Assembly: GCA_050294475.1 (NCBI GenBank)
Contig: JBNKOE010000024.1
Location: 248,001-312,000 of the forward strand
DNA length: 64,000 nucleotides
From: Thalassobellus sp050294475
GTDB taxonomy: Bacteria > Bacteroidota > Bacteroidia > Flavobacteriales > Flavobacteriaceae
Direction of reading: 5' to 3'
The position numbers and the translations under genes are program-made. Below are positions 35,012 through 44,065 of the stretch, piece after piece (the stretch's first letter is position 1; the number at the start of each line of letters is the position of its first letter). Below the pieces are notes generated by a model that saw only the letters and a list, made by a program, of their open reading frames with translations, made no database searches and had not been told where the DNA came from.

Positions 35012-35886
35012 AACTCTGGAAAAAATATTCTCTTTTGATATTTTGGGTGCATATATTTTACCCATTCACTTCCACCTGTTGCTTCGGCAGTTTTTCCGCC
35101 TATATTTAAATAATGATTTGCTGTATTATAATGTGCCATTACCCATTTTATATTAACTGTATAATCGTAATGACGCATAGCATCAACTAAGTCTTTGTTT
35201 TCTCTAGCTTCTATTGGAAGTTCTTTAAATTTAGAGTACAAATTATTAGTTTGATAAAATTTTGTAAATCTAATAAATTCGTCCTTATATCTTTCTTCAA
35301 AAACTGATAATGTGTAACTTTTTTTTCCTGTTTTATAATCTTTCCCCGCTGCTTGCCAATATAAATGCTCGAAAGCATTTTCATAAGACGAATTTCTATC
35401 AATAGTATCTCTAAAACGTTTGTCTATAAGATTTATAAGCTCTGTAGATGCAAATTCAATTTTTCTATATTGCGCACTTTGAAATCCACTTGCAGGTGTT
35501 AATGTGGTTCTAAACTTATTATAATCGTCTATATCCATGCCGTCTTTCATAATACTAAAAGAGGATGTAAGCATATCGAAATACCGACTAATACGCATTA
35601 ATTTAGAGGTAAAAAGAACAGCATCAACGGTATTATTTTTTGCTACTTGATCTATTTCCCAAAGTATCATTTTAAATAAAAGTTCATTTATTTGATGATA
35701 CATGATGAAAACCATTTCATCCTTAAAAACTGTACGTTGTACTTGAAGATTTAATAAAGCATCTGTTTGAATATAATCCCAATAATTTAGAGGTTTACTA
35801 TTTAATAAACCTTCAAGATAATCTTCTAAATCTTGGTCTATTGCTTCGTATTTTTCTCTAAGTTGATTGTTTATTTTTGACTTCAA
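34969..35886 (-). CDS. kynA: tryptophan 2,3-dioxygenase
   Basis: A 305-residue haem-dependent TDO that opens the indole ring of tryptophan to N-formylkynurenine, starting the kynurenine pathway. Matches are the N-terminal LNYWDYIQTDALLNLQ, DEMVFIMYHQINELLFKMILWEI, and the C-terminal haem and substrate block VMAHYNTANHYLNIGGKT followed by EATGGSEWVKYMHP. It is longer than many bacterial TDOs and of the flavobacterial type. No other kynurenine-pathway gene is in the window. Its 3' end overlaps the M23 gene start. Confidence 0.94.
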   Translation of the reverse strand: MKSKINNQLREKYEAIDQDLEDYLEGLLNSKPLNYWDYIQTDALLNLQVQRTVFKDEMVFIMYHQINELLFKMILWEIDQVAKNNTVDAVLFTSKLMRISRYFDMLTSSFSIMKDGMDIDDYNKFRTTLTPASGFQSAQYRKIEFASTELINLIDKRFRDTIDRNSSYENAFEHLYWQAAGKDYKTGKKSYTLSVFEERYKDEFIRFTKFYQTNNLYSKFKELPIEARENKDLVDAMRHYDYTVNIKWVMAHYNTANHYLNIGGKTAEATGGSEWVKYMHPKYQKRIFFPELWTKQEIENWGTDI

Positions 35887-35893
35887 AATTCAT

Positions 35894-36676
35894 TTAATTA
35901 TCAACAACAATTCTAAAAGGATGTTTAAGTCCTTTAAAAGCCTCAAGATCTGCTCTTAACGAACCAACAGCTAAATCGGCTTTGATTCGTAAAGGTAATT
36001 TATTTTTGTCTTTTGAAACCCAAAGAGTCAAACTTTCTTCTTCTTTAAAAACACGACCTGCCATAACATATGGTCTAAATTTTAATGTCTCGATTTTTCC
36101 AAAGTCAGTACTAATAGTTTCTACACCTAAATATTTAAGCTTAAACCCGTAATTTTCTTCATCAAAAAACATATCTACACGTACTTCATTACCAATTTTC
36201 AAATTATTAGTGTCTAAATTATTACGTAAATAATAAAATGTAGATACCATATCTTGAATATTAGGCTTCGTATTTATTACAGATTTTTTATTATGTTTTT
36301 TATCATTAACATAAGCCTTATTATTCTCTTGATCGAAATTTATTTCTAAATCTTTAGTATGCCCTCCTTCATCAATATTTCTAACAAACTTGTATGGCAT
36401 ATTGGTTTTCTTATCGAAGTAACTTTCATACCTGTCTTTTACTTTAAAAAACCATTTAATCATTCCTGTAGTCCAACCTTTACCAACTACATGATATACA
36501 TCTTTATCACCTAGTTTAGAATCTTTAACAGTAAGTGTTGCATTACCGGCTTTCATCCAGCCACTGTAACTCATTTTAAATTTAAACCATTCGCCATCTC
36601 CATACGCAGATTCTTGCTGCGAAAAAGACGTTTGCATAGTAAATATTACGGTTATTATAAGTAGTGTATTTCTCAT
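35894..36676 (-). CDS. DUF3108 periplasmic protein
   Basis: An exported protein of 260 residues from the ATG at 36676, which begins a clean signal peptide (MRNTLLIITVIFTMQTSFSQ); an in-frame start at 36706 adds ten residues without improving it. It matches DUF3108: GDGEWFKFKMSYSGWMKAGNATL, VVGKGWTTGMIKWFFKVKDRYESYF, and SLTLWVSKDKNKLPLRIKADLAVGSLRADL. Function is unknown; family members are beta-sheet-rich periplasmic proteins. It lies 7 bases before the tryptophan dioxygenase gene. Confidence 0.88.
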   Translation of the reverse strand: MRNTLLIITVIFTMQTSFSQQESAYGDGEWFKFKMSYSGWMKAGNATLTVKDSKLGDKDVYHVVGKGWTTGMIKWFFKVKDRYESYFDKKTNMPYKFVRNIDEGGHTKDLEINFDQENNKAYVNDKKHNKKSVINTKPNIQDMVSTFYYLRNNLDTNNLKIGNEVRVDMFFDEENYGFKLKYLGVETISTDFGKIETLKFRPYVMAGRVFKEEESLTLWVSKDKNKLPLRIKADLAVGSLRADLEAFKGLKHPFRIVVDN

Positions 36677-36874
36677 TTGTATTGGGTCATTGACATGTAA
36701 CTTCAATTTACATTTATTGTTTTAAGCAAGAAATTACAATTATCATTCCAAAAATATAAAAATTCTTAAGACATCATGTTTATATAAGAAGTTCTTAACA
36801 CTAATTTGTTACATGAAACAGGAAACATTAATCATTTTACTTTAAAGAAGTCTCTTATTGTTGCTAAATAAAAC

Positions 36875-39100
36875 CTAAAACCAAAAACCTATATTAAAGA
36901 ACCAAATATTTTGTTTTTGTTCTGGTGAGTAACTATACTTTACCTGTATAGGTCCTACAAAAGTTTCCATAGCGTATCCTAAACCATAACCTTGATAATC
37001 TGGGAGCGACACCCATTCGCCAGTTTCAAAAAGATCACTTTGAATATTTGCCCAATTTCCCTCTAAAGTTATATGGTGTTTTTTATAAACTTCATAATCT
37101 AAACTAAATGATGCTTTTACATAACTATCGCCTGTAAGTGAAATAAAATCATAACCTATAAAAGGAATAAAATTATTTATTAAATTATTACCATAACCTC
37201 CTAAAGCAAAATCGAATGATTGTGTAGATTTATCTCCAAATTTAAAACCACCACTATTTTGAATATTAATAGCTAGTTTATCGGATATGCTAAACGCATA
37301 GCCTAAATTGGCTTTTAAAATTGAAAAATTATTAAAATCTTGATTAAATTTTGTAGCATAAAAATAGTTGTGTATATCACCATCAAAATAAACACCCCTT
37401 TTAGGAAAGTATTTATTATCGTAAGTATCTAACTTTAAATTTGCAAAAACACTAAAATAGCCTGTTTTTTCAAATATAAAATCATCATTAGGATTGGTTA
37501 CTGAAAGTGTTTCCGATTTTACCTCTAAACGTTTATGCTCTAATCCTAAAGCTAATGAAAAATCCTTTTTAAAGAGTGTTTGCAAATAAAACTGATTGGT
37601 TTGATCTTGTAAATTAGCATCAATTTTATTTAAGCCCATGTCGCTTATTTCGGTGTCTTCTAAAAATAATTTTGCACTTATATTTTTATTGAATGTATTA
37701 TATCTTGAGCGTAATCCCACACTCCAATAAAAACCTTTATCTATTAAATACTCAAAATTGTACCTAACATGATCGCCTAAAATAAAATCTATCGAGGCTA
37801 CATCATTGTCAAATAATAAACGCTTTTGAGTTAAATTGATTAATGCAGCACTTTTATATAAGTCGTCAAAATGTAATCCTAATTTTAAAAAAGTTTTGTT
37901 TTTTGTTTCTTTTAATTTCGCAGTTAAATAATAACTTTCTTGATTTTCATTTTTAATTAATTTATACTGAAATGAATCAAAATTGTTGGTTGCAACAAGG
38001 TTATCTACACCTTTTTCAAAATCATCATAACTTATTTTTTCATTAGGCTTTAATTTCAACTTTCCTAAAACATAAGCTCTTGTATAGTTTTTTAACCCTT
38101 CAAAGAAAAAAGAACTAATTGTAATACTATCTTGAGCTTTCATTTTTACATGTTCAATCTTTTTAGTCTTAAAAAAAGGTTTTAATGTTTCATGTTTTAA
38201 AATAGCTGCTTGCCTTCCTCTTTCAATAATTTTTGAACCTTCATCAAAAGAAACCACATTATAGTCTTTAATATCTGGTTTTATATAAATATCTGTTTTT
38301 GGTGATTTACTCTCCATAGCCTTAATGGTTCTGAAGTTATTTATTTGAAGTAAAATATCTGGTGCCGATGCTAGCTCGTCTCGATTTAATAACCCATCTT
38401 GTACATCAACTCCAATAATAACATCAATACCTTTTGCTCGTAATTCATCAACAGGATAATTATTTACCACTCCGCCATCTATTAATACTAATCCATTAAT
38501 ATTTACTGGTTGGAAAACCGTTGGAAGCGCACTACTTGCCATAATAGATTTTATTAAATCTCCTTTATCAAGCAATACTTGTTCGCCTGTTTCAATATTA
38601 GTTGCTATACAAAAAAATGGAATGGGTAACTTATCAAAACTATTAATATTATTAGTAGACAATAATAATCTTGAAAGTAAACCATAAGTGTTTTGACCTC
38701 TTGAAAGTGCCGAAGGCAACTTAACTTTAAAATTATCAAAAGGTAATGTTAACGCATATTTTTCAGAATTATCACGCTCATAAAAAGCCTTTGATGTTCT
38801 AGGCAAATCATCATTCATGATTTTGTCAAAATCTACTTCTTTAAAAATGGAATCGAGTTCGTTTCCAGAATACCCAGAAGCATACAGTGCACCAATAACA
38901 GCTCCCATACTTGTACCTGCTACATAATCAATTTTTACACCTAAACTATCAATAACCTTTAAAGCTCCTATATGCGCTAATCCTTTTGCACCACCACCAC
39001 TAAGGACTAAACCTACTTTAACCTCATCATCTTTTTGTTTCTCCTGAGAACTAGCCTCTGCATAAATAAAAAATAATAATAAGATTAATAGATACTTCAT
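36875..39100 (-). CDS. patatin-like phospholipase fused to a BamA-type barrel
   Basis: A 741-residue exported protein. Signal peptide to about 18. The patatin domain (about 28-310) shows GGGAKG oxyanion loop, nucleophile S64 in GTSMG and the DGGVVNNYP acid motif. After a POTRA-like segment (about 330-410) comes a beta-barrel of the surface-antigen (BamA/Omp85) type ending in WFFNIGFWF. It is of the PlpD kind, delivering the lipase to or through the outer membrane. It overlaps the uvrC stop by four bases, so they share an operon, though the functional link is not obvious. Confidence 0.93.
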   Translation of the reverse strand: MKYLLILLLFFIYAEASSQEKQKDDEVKVGLVLSGGGAKGLAHIGALKVIDSLGVKIDYVAGTSMGAVIGALYASGYSGNELDSIFKEVDFDKIMNDDLPRTSKAFYERDNSEKYALTLPFDNFKVKLPSALSRGQNTYGLLSRLLLSTNNINSFDKLPIPFFCIATNIETGEQVLLDKGDLIKSIMASSALPTVFQPVNINGLVLIDGGVVNNYPVDELRAKGIDVIIGVDVQDGLLNRDELASAPDILLQINNFRTIKAMESKSPKTDIYIKPDIKDYNVVSFDEGSKIIERGRQAAILKHETLKPFFKTKKIEHVKMKAQDSITISSFFFEGLKNYTRAYVLGKLKLKPNEKISYDDFEKGVDNLVATNNFDSFQYKLIKNENQESYYLTAKLKETKNKTFLKLGLHFDDLYKSAALINLTQKRLLFDNDVASIDFILGDHVRYNFEYLIDKGFYWSVGLRSRYNTFNKNISAKLFLEDTEISDMGLNKIDANLQDQTNQFYLQTLFKKDFSLALGLEHKRLEVKSETLSVTNPNDDFIFEKTGYFSVFANLKLDTYDNKYFPKRGVYFDGDIHNYFYATKFNQDFNNFSILKANLGYAFSISDKLAINIQNSGGFKFGDKSTQSFDFALGGYGNNLINNFIPFIGYDFISLTGDSYVKASFSLDYEVYKKHHITLEGNWANIQSDLFETGEWVSLPDYQGYGLGYAMETFVGPIQVKYSYSPEQKQNIWFFNIGFWF

Positions 39101-40890
39101 TTTTTATGATAATAATTATAAATTTTCTCAGCTCGAGATACACCAACAATGGCTTCTAATTCGTCTAATTTTGCATTAGCAACACGTTTTGCCGATTTAA
39201 AATGTTTCAATAAATCTACAACTGTTTTTTCACCTATTCCAGAAATAGTTTCAAGTTCTGTATTTAATGCACTTTTACTACGCTTATTTCTATGATGTTC
39301 TATACCAAAACGATGTGCTTCATTTCTTAAAAACTGTATTACTTTTAAGGTTTCGCTTTTCTTATCTAAATATAAGGGGATTGGATCATTTGGGTAGAAT
39401 AATTCTTCTAAACGTTTTGCAATACCAATAATGGCTATTTTCCCTCTTAAATTTAAAGCATCTAAACTTTTTAATGCAGATGATAATTGCCCCTTTCCTC
39501 CATCAATAATAATAAGTTGCGGTAAAGGCTGTTCTTCTTCAACCAACCGCTTATAACGGCGATACACGACTTCTTCCATAGAAGCAAAATCATCTGGACC
39601 TTCAACAGTTTTTATATTAAAATGTCGATAATCTTTTTTACTAGGTTTTCCATTTTTAAATACAACGCATGCTGCTACCGGATTTGTTCCTTGAATATTA
39701 GAATTATCAAAACATTCTATATGCCTAGGCTCTTCTTTAAGACGTAAATCGGTTTTCATTTGCGCCATAATACGCTTCTCGTGTCTGTCTGGATCTACAA
39801 TCTTTATTTGTTTAAAACGCTCTAATCTATAATACTTGGCATTTCTAATAGACAAATCTAAAATATGCTTTTTATCGCCTAATTTAGGAATGGTAATTTT
39901 AACATCATCTCCCAAATCTACTTTAAAAGGCACATAAATTTCTTTAGAATTAGAATTAAATCGTTGCCTAATTTCTGTTATTGCTAATTCTAATAACTGC
40001 AAATCGGTTTCGTCTAATTTCTTTTTTATTTCTAAAGTATGAGAACGAATGATAGAACCGTATGATATTTGTAAAAAATTAATATATCCATAACTTTCAT
40101 CGCTTACAATAGAAAACACATCTACATTGCTAATTTTAGGATTTACAATAGTAGATTTTGCTTGGTAATTTTCTAAAACCTCAATTTTTTCTTTTATTTT
40201 TTGAGCTTCTTCAAACTGCATATTTTCAGCAAAACTTTTCATCTGAAGCTTAAAAAGATTTAAAGAATCTTTAAAATTTCCTTTTAAAATTTCTTTTATC
40301 GCTTTAATGTTTTCATTGTATAACACTTCTGTCTCTAGGCCTTCACAGGCTCCTTTACAGTTTCCTAAATGGTATTCTAAGCACACTTTATATTTACCCG
40401 CATCAACTTTTTCTTCTGCTAAATGATAATTACAAGTACGCAAACTATACAATCCTTTTATTAAATCTAAAAGTACATGCACTGTTTTTCCGCTAGTGTA
40501 AGGTCCAAAGTACTCACTACCATCTTTAAAAACACGACGAGTAGAAAACACTCTAGGAAAACGTTCGTTTTTTATACAAATCCAAGGATATGATTTGTCG
40601 TCTTTCAACATCACATTATAGCGAGGTTGATATTTTTTTATTAAGTTGTTTTCGAGTAAAAGTGCATCGGTTTCAGTATCAACAACTATGTGCTGTATAT
40701 TGGCAATTTTTTTTACTAACACGCGCGTTTTTCCATTATCATGTGTTTTAGTAAAATACGAAGTCACTCGTTTTTTTAAATTTTTAGCTTTACCTACATA
40801 TATAATTGTTCCATCTTTATCATAATATTGATAAACTCCCGGTTGATTTGGTAAGGTTTTTAATTGTATTTTTAAATTGGGAACATCCAT
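39097..40890 (-). CDS. uvrC: UvrC, excinuclease ABC subunit
   Basis: UvrC, 597 residues from the ATG at 40890, which gives the normal N-terminus MDVPNLKIQLKTLPNQPGVY; an in-frame start at 40935 adds 15 residues. The GIY-YIG nuclease spans about 18-95, the UVR motif about 205-240, the RNase H-like endonuclease domain about 370-520 (HIECFDNSNIQGTNPVA and LIIIDGGKGQL), and two C-terminal helix-hairpin-helix motifs (SGIGEKT, VGVSRAEKI). It makes the dual incisions in nucleotide excision repair. Confidence 0.96.
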   Translation of the reverse strand: MDVPNLKIQLKTLPNQPGVYQYYDKDGTIIYVGKAKNLKKRVTSYFTKTHDNGKTRVLVKKIANIQHIVVDTETDALLLENNLIKKYQPRYNVMLKDDKSYPWICIKNERFPRVFSTRRVFKDGSEYFGPYTSGKTVHVLLDLIKGLYSLRTCNYHLAEEKVDAGKYKVCLEYHLGNCKGACEGLETEVLYNENIKAIKEILKGNFKDSLNLFKLQMKSFAENMQFEEAQKIKEKIEVLENYQAKSTIVNPKISNVDVFSIVSDESYGYINFLQISYGSIIRSHTLEIKKKLDETDLQLLELAITEIRQRFNSNSKEIYVPFKVDLGDDVKITIPKLGDKKHILDLSIRNAKYYRLERFKQIKIVDPDRHEKRIMAQMKTDLRLKEEPRHIECFDNSNIQGTNPVAACVVFKNGKPSKKDYRHFNIKTVEGPDDFASMEEVVYRRYKRLVEEEQPLPQLIIIDGGKGQLSSALKSLDALNLRGKIAIIGIAKRLEELFYPNDPIPLYLDKKSETLKVIQFLRNEAHRFGIEHHRNKRSKSALNTELETISGIGEKTVVDLLKHFKSAKRVANAKLDELEAIVGVSRAEKIYNYYHKK

Positions 40891-40961
40891 TAAATCAAAG
40901 GTAATTATTTTAATTTTTTCTTGAAGAAATACCACTTACATAAATGTGTTAAACTTTTATA

Positions 40962-40969
40962 TAATTTTG
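40962..40969 (+). promoter_or_regulatory. candidate -7 box for the rim-type operon
   Basis: TAATTTTG fits TAnnTTTG, 49 bases upstream of the ATG at 41019 in the short divergent region shared with uvrC. No convincing -33 TTG accompanies it. Confidence 0.4.
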
Positions 40970-41018
40970 ATTTTCGAATTAACTAATTCCCTACATTGCC
41001 CCACTTTACGAAAAACAT

Positions 41019-41447
41019 ATGATGAGCAAAAAAATTATCGGACGTATTGATATTGTTGATTTTCCTGGATTAGGATTATTCAATATTGATGTAAAAATTG
41101 ACACAGGTGCTTACACATCGGCCATACATTGTTCTGAAATTATTGAAGAAAACAACAGTTTAAGATGTGTTTTTAATAGTGACGACCATAAAAACTTCGG
41201 AAAAACTGAAATTATTTTCGATGCATTTTCTCGTACTAATGTAAAGAGCAGCAACGGATTTAAAGAAAATAGGTATAAAATAAAATCTGAGGTCGTATTT
41301 TTTGGAAAAACATATAAGATTAACCTAACTTTAAGCACTAGAGACGATATGAAATTTCCTGTGTTAATAGGCAGGCAATTTTTAAAACAAAAATTTATGG
41401 TTGATGTAGATTTAGAAAATGTTTCTTTTAATAAAAAAGCACAATGA
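41019..41447 (+). CDS. retropepsin-like zinc/aspartic protease, RimB-type
   Basis: A 142-residue protein of the RimK-associated ATP-dependent zinc protease family, a retropepsin-like fold. The signature is KIDTGAYTSAIH with D28 (numbering from 41019; a second ATG at 41022 is equally good). The FPVLIGRQFLKQKFMVDV motif near the end is typical. No signal peptide. It overlaps the start of the RimK gene by four bases. In Pseudomonas a similar protein, RimB, is described as part of the RimABK system acting with RimK; here it may regulate or trim the RimK product. Confidence 0.9.
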   Translation: MMSKKIIGRIDIVDFPGLGLFNIDVKIDTGAYTSAIHCSEIIEENNSLRCVFNSDDHKNFGKTEIIFDAFSRTNVKSSNGFKENRYKIKSEVVFFGKTYKINLTLSTRDDMKFPVLIGRQFLKQKFMVDVDLENVSFNKKAQ

Positions 41448-42325
41448 ATATAGTTATCCTTTCAAGGAATTCAAATTTATACTCAACAGAAAGATTGGTT
41501 GAGGAAGGTGAAAAAAGAGGTCATAAAGTAGAAGTTATAGACCCTTTAAAATGTGATATCATTATAGAAAAAGAAAAACCTACTATTTATTATAAAGATA
41601 GATATTTAGATTATGTTGATGCTATTATTCCTAGAATTGGTGCATCAGTTACTTTTTATGGTTGTGCCGTAGTACGCCAATTTGAAATGATGGGTGTCTT
41701 TACAATTGTAACGTCAGATTCTATTCAACGTTCAAGAGATAAGTTACGTAGCTTACAACGCTTAAGTAAAGCAGGAATTGGCATGCCTAAAACTGTTTTT
41801 ACAAATTATTCTAGAGATGTTGAAGAAGTTATAGAACATGTTGGCGGAACACCTGTAATTATTAAATTACTTGAAGGTACTCAAGGCTTAGGTGTTGTTT
41901 TAGCTGAAACAAAAAATGCAGCAGAGTCGGTTCTAGAAGCTTTTAATGGCTTACAAGCCAGAGTTATTGTACAAGAATTTATAAAAGAGGCTGGTGGTGC
42001 AGATTTAAGAGCTTTGGTAGTTGATGGACAAGTTGTAGGCGCTATGAAACGTCAAGGTAAAGAAGGTGAATTTAGGTCTAACCTACATCGTGGCGGATCT
42101 GCAAATATTATAAAACTAGACCATGACGAATTAAAATTAGCAATGAATGCCTCAAAAGCATTAAAACTCCCTGTTTGTGGTGTAGATATGCTACAATCAG
42201 CTCGTGGCCCTTTATTGTTAGAAGTTAATTCTACACCAGGTTTAGAAGGTATTGAAGCCGCTACAGGACGAAACATAGCAAAAAACATTATTTATTATAT
42301 TGAAAAAAACTATCATATAAAATAA
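41444..42325 (+). CDS. rimK: RimK-type ATP-grasp ligase
   Basis: A 293-residue ATP-grasp ligase. The N-terminal preATP domain is followed by RSRDKLRSLQRLSKAGIGMP, the ATP-binding VGGTPVIIKLLEGTQGLGV, the QEFIKEAGGADLRALVVDG segment and the Mg-binding LLEVNSTPGLEGIEAAT. In E. coli RimK adds glutamates to ribosomal protein S6. Here it lies between a retropepsin-like protease and an aspartoacylase-family enzyme with overlapping or adjoining starts, so its target may be different. Confidence 0.93.
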   Translation: MNIVILSRNSNLYSTERLVEEGEKRGHKVEVIDPLKCDIIIEKEKPTIYYKDRYLDYVDAIIPRIGASVTFYGCAVVRQFEMMGVFTIVTSDSIQRSRDKLRSLQRLSKAGIGMPKTVFTNYSRDVEEVIEHVGGTPVIIKLLEGTQGLGVVLAETKNAAESVLEAFNGLQARVIVQEFIKEAGGADLRALVVDGQVVGAMKRQGKEGEFRSNLHRGGSANIIKLDHDELKLAMNASKALKLPVCGVDMLQSARGPLLLEVNSTPGLEGIEAATGRNIAKNIIYYIEKNYHIK

Positions 42326-43300
42326 ATGATACTTCCAGCAACTAACATATTAACCATTTTAAACACAAAAATATACCCTGGAGAAAGCAAGGAAGTTAAT
42401 TTTGATGTAGCAAACTTACATACATCAACCCCTGTAAACATTCCTATTATTGTTGAACGCGCAAAAAAACCAGGTCCCATTGTATTATTTACCGCAGGTA
42501 TTCATGGTGATGAAGTTAATGGCGTTGAAATTGTTAGACAATTAATTGCTAAAGGAATAAATAAACCTAAGTGTGGCACTATCATATGTATGCCTGTCAT
42601 TAATATCTTCGGGTTTATAAATTTAAAACGCGAATTCCCAGACGGCAGAGATTTAAATCGTGTTTTCCCTGGAACAAATAAAGGCTCTTTAGCTAGTAGA
42701 GTTGCCTATAAGTTAATAAATGAAGTGCTTCCTTATGTCGATTATATTATGGATTTCCATACAGGTGGAGCTGGTCGTTTTAATGCGCCACAAATACGTA
42801 TAATTAATAAAAACACACAACTTAATAATTTAGCAAAAACTTTTGGAGCACCTTTTGTTTTATATTCTAAAAATCTACCAAAATCATTTAGACATACTTG
42901 TTTTAAATTAAATAAACCCATGCTACTTTTTGAAGGCGGAAAATCGTTTCATATAGATGAAACCGTAACTAATTCTGGAATTAATGGCACTAAACGTGTA
43001 CTAAAGCATTTAGATATGTTGAATGTAAAATTTACAGTGTCAAAACCTAAAAAAGGAACCGTTTTTATAGAGGAAAGCAAATGGCAACGCGCCAAATATT
43101 CGGGTATGTTTAGAGCAACAATACCTATTGGCAAACATGTTGAAAAAAGAGAGGTTTTAGGAAATATTACCGATCCTTACGGAAAATTTAGCTATGAAGT
43201 AAAAGCGCCAAATTCGGGCTATATAATTAATGTAAACGAGTCGCCAATTGTATATCAAGGCGATGCTTTATTTCATATTTCAACAAAACTTGAAGCATAA
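42326..43300 (+). CDS. aspartoacylase/succinylglutamate desuccinylase family hydrolase
   Basis: A 324-residue M14-fold zinc hydrolase. Zinc ligands are H60 and E63 in TAGIHGDEVNG and H145 in DFHTGG; substrate residues lie in RDLNRVFPG (108-116). The C-terminal part forms a small beta domain (about 240-324). It begins directly after the rimK stop. Members deacylate N-acylated amino acids, and relatives near RimK have been suspected of acting on glutamate-containing products. No signal peptide. Confidence 0.9.
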   Translation: MILPATNILTILNTKIYPGESKEVNFDVANLHTSTPVNIPIIVERAKKPGPIVLFTAGIHGDEVNGVEIVRQLIAKGINKPKCGTIICMPVINIFGFINLKREFPDGRDLNRVFPGTNKGSLASRVAYKLINEVLPYVDYIMDFHTGGAGRFNAPQIRIINKNTQLNNLAKTFGAPFVLYSKNLPKSFRHTCFKLNKPMLLFEGGKSFHIDETVTNSGINGTKRVLKHLDMLNVKFTVSKPKKGTVFIEESKWQRAKYSGMFRATIPIGKHVEKREVLGNITDPYGKFSYEVKAPNSGYIINVNESPIVYQGDALFHISTKLEA

Positions 43301-43303
43301 ATT

Positions 43304-43867
43304 ATGACCAAATCTGAATTACGAAAAACATATAAAACACTTCGTAGTAATTTGTCAGAACATGATATTGATAAATTTAGCTTAGCCATTGCTAACCAAC
43401 TTTTAAAACTACCTATTTGGCATTATACTTTCTATCATATTTTTTTAGCTATAGAAGAACAAAAAGAAGTTAACACCGAGTATATTTTAAATATTCTTTC
43501 TGGTAAAGACAAAAATATTCTGATTTCTAAAAGTGATTTTAATTCAGGAAATATGACACATTTTCTTTTAACAGACAATACGGTAATAAAGAAAAACAAC
43601 TACAACATTCCTGAACCGGTTGATGGTATCACTATCGCTTCAAACAAAATTGAAATAGTCTTTATTCCTTTATTGGCTTTTGATAAACAAGGAAATAGAG
43701 TTGGATATGGCAAAGGCTTTTACGATCGATTTCTAGCCAACTGCAAACCTGAAACTATAAAAATAGGACTGTCTTTTTTTGAAGCTGAAACCACAATTAC
43801 AGATGTTTTTGAAAACGATGTTCGATTGGATTATTGTGTGACGCCTGAATTGGTTTATGAGTTTTAA
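43304..43867 (+). CDS. 5-formyltetrahydrofolate cyclo-ligase
   Basis: A 187-residue enzyme (MTHFS) that uses ATP to turn 5-formyl-THF into 5,10-methenyl-THF. Family signatures are the N-terminal KSELRKTYKTLR, IFLAIEEQKEVNT and the ATP-binding GNRVGYGKGFYDRFL near the C-terminus, then DVRLDYCVTPE. The gene begins three bases after the aspartoacylase-like stop and so is probably in the same operon. It converges on the genes behind lspA. Confidence 0.95.
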   Translation: MTKSELRKTYKTLRSNLSEHDIDKFSLAIANQLLKLPIWHYTFYHIFLAIEEQKEVNTEYILNILSGKDKNILISKSDFNSGNMTHFLLTDNTVIKKNNYNIPEPVDGITIASNKIEIVFIPLLAFDKQGNRVGYGKGFYDRFLANCKPETIKIGLSFFEAETTITDVFENDVRLDYCVTPELVYEF

Positions 43868-44065
43868 TTGTTTCTATTAAAAAGAAAAATCATTAATGAA
43901 ATAAAAACTAAACTAAATAGAATATAAATCCCTGTTATTACTAATTTAATCCAAACCTCGACATAATTTAATTCAGGTGCAAAAGCACTTAAAATTGATT
44001 CTGATAAAAAAAAGAATATTGTAGAAAACAATAAAATGAATTAGTATAATTTTACTTTTTTTCAT
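43864..44065 (-). pseudogene. small two-helix membrane protein gene, reading frame split at a T8 run
   Basis: On the minus strand an ATG at 44065, overlapping the end of lspA, opens a frame that stops after 30 codons. If one base is removed from the run of eight Ts at 44006-44013, the frame continues to a stop at 43864 and gives a 66-residue protein with two hydrophobic segments, ending LFSLVFISLMIFLFNRNN with APELNYVEVWIK between them. The downstream part is plainly protein-like. It may be a pseudogene, a phase-variable or slippage-read gene, or a sequencing error. As an alternative, a TTG at 44031 could start a 55-residue product. Confidence 0.6.
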
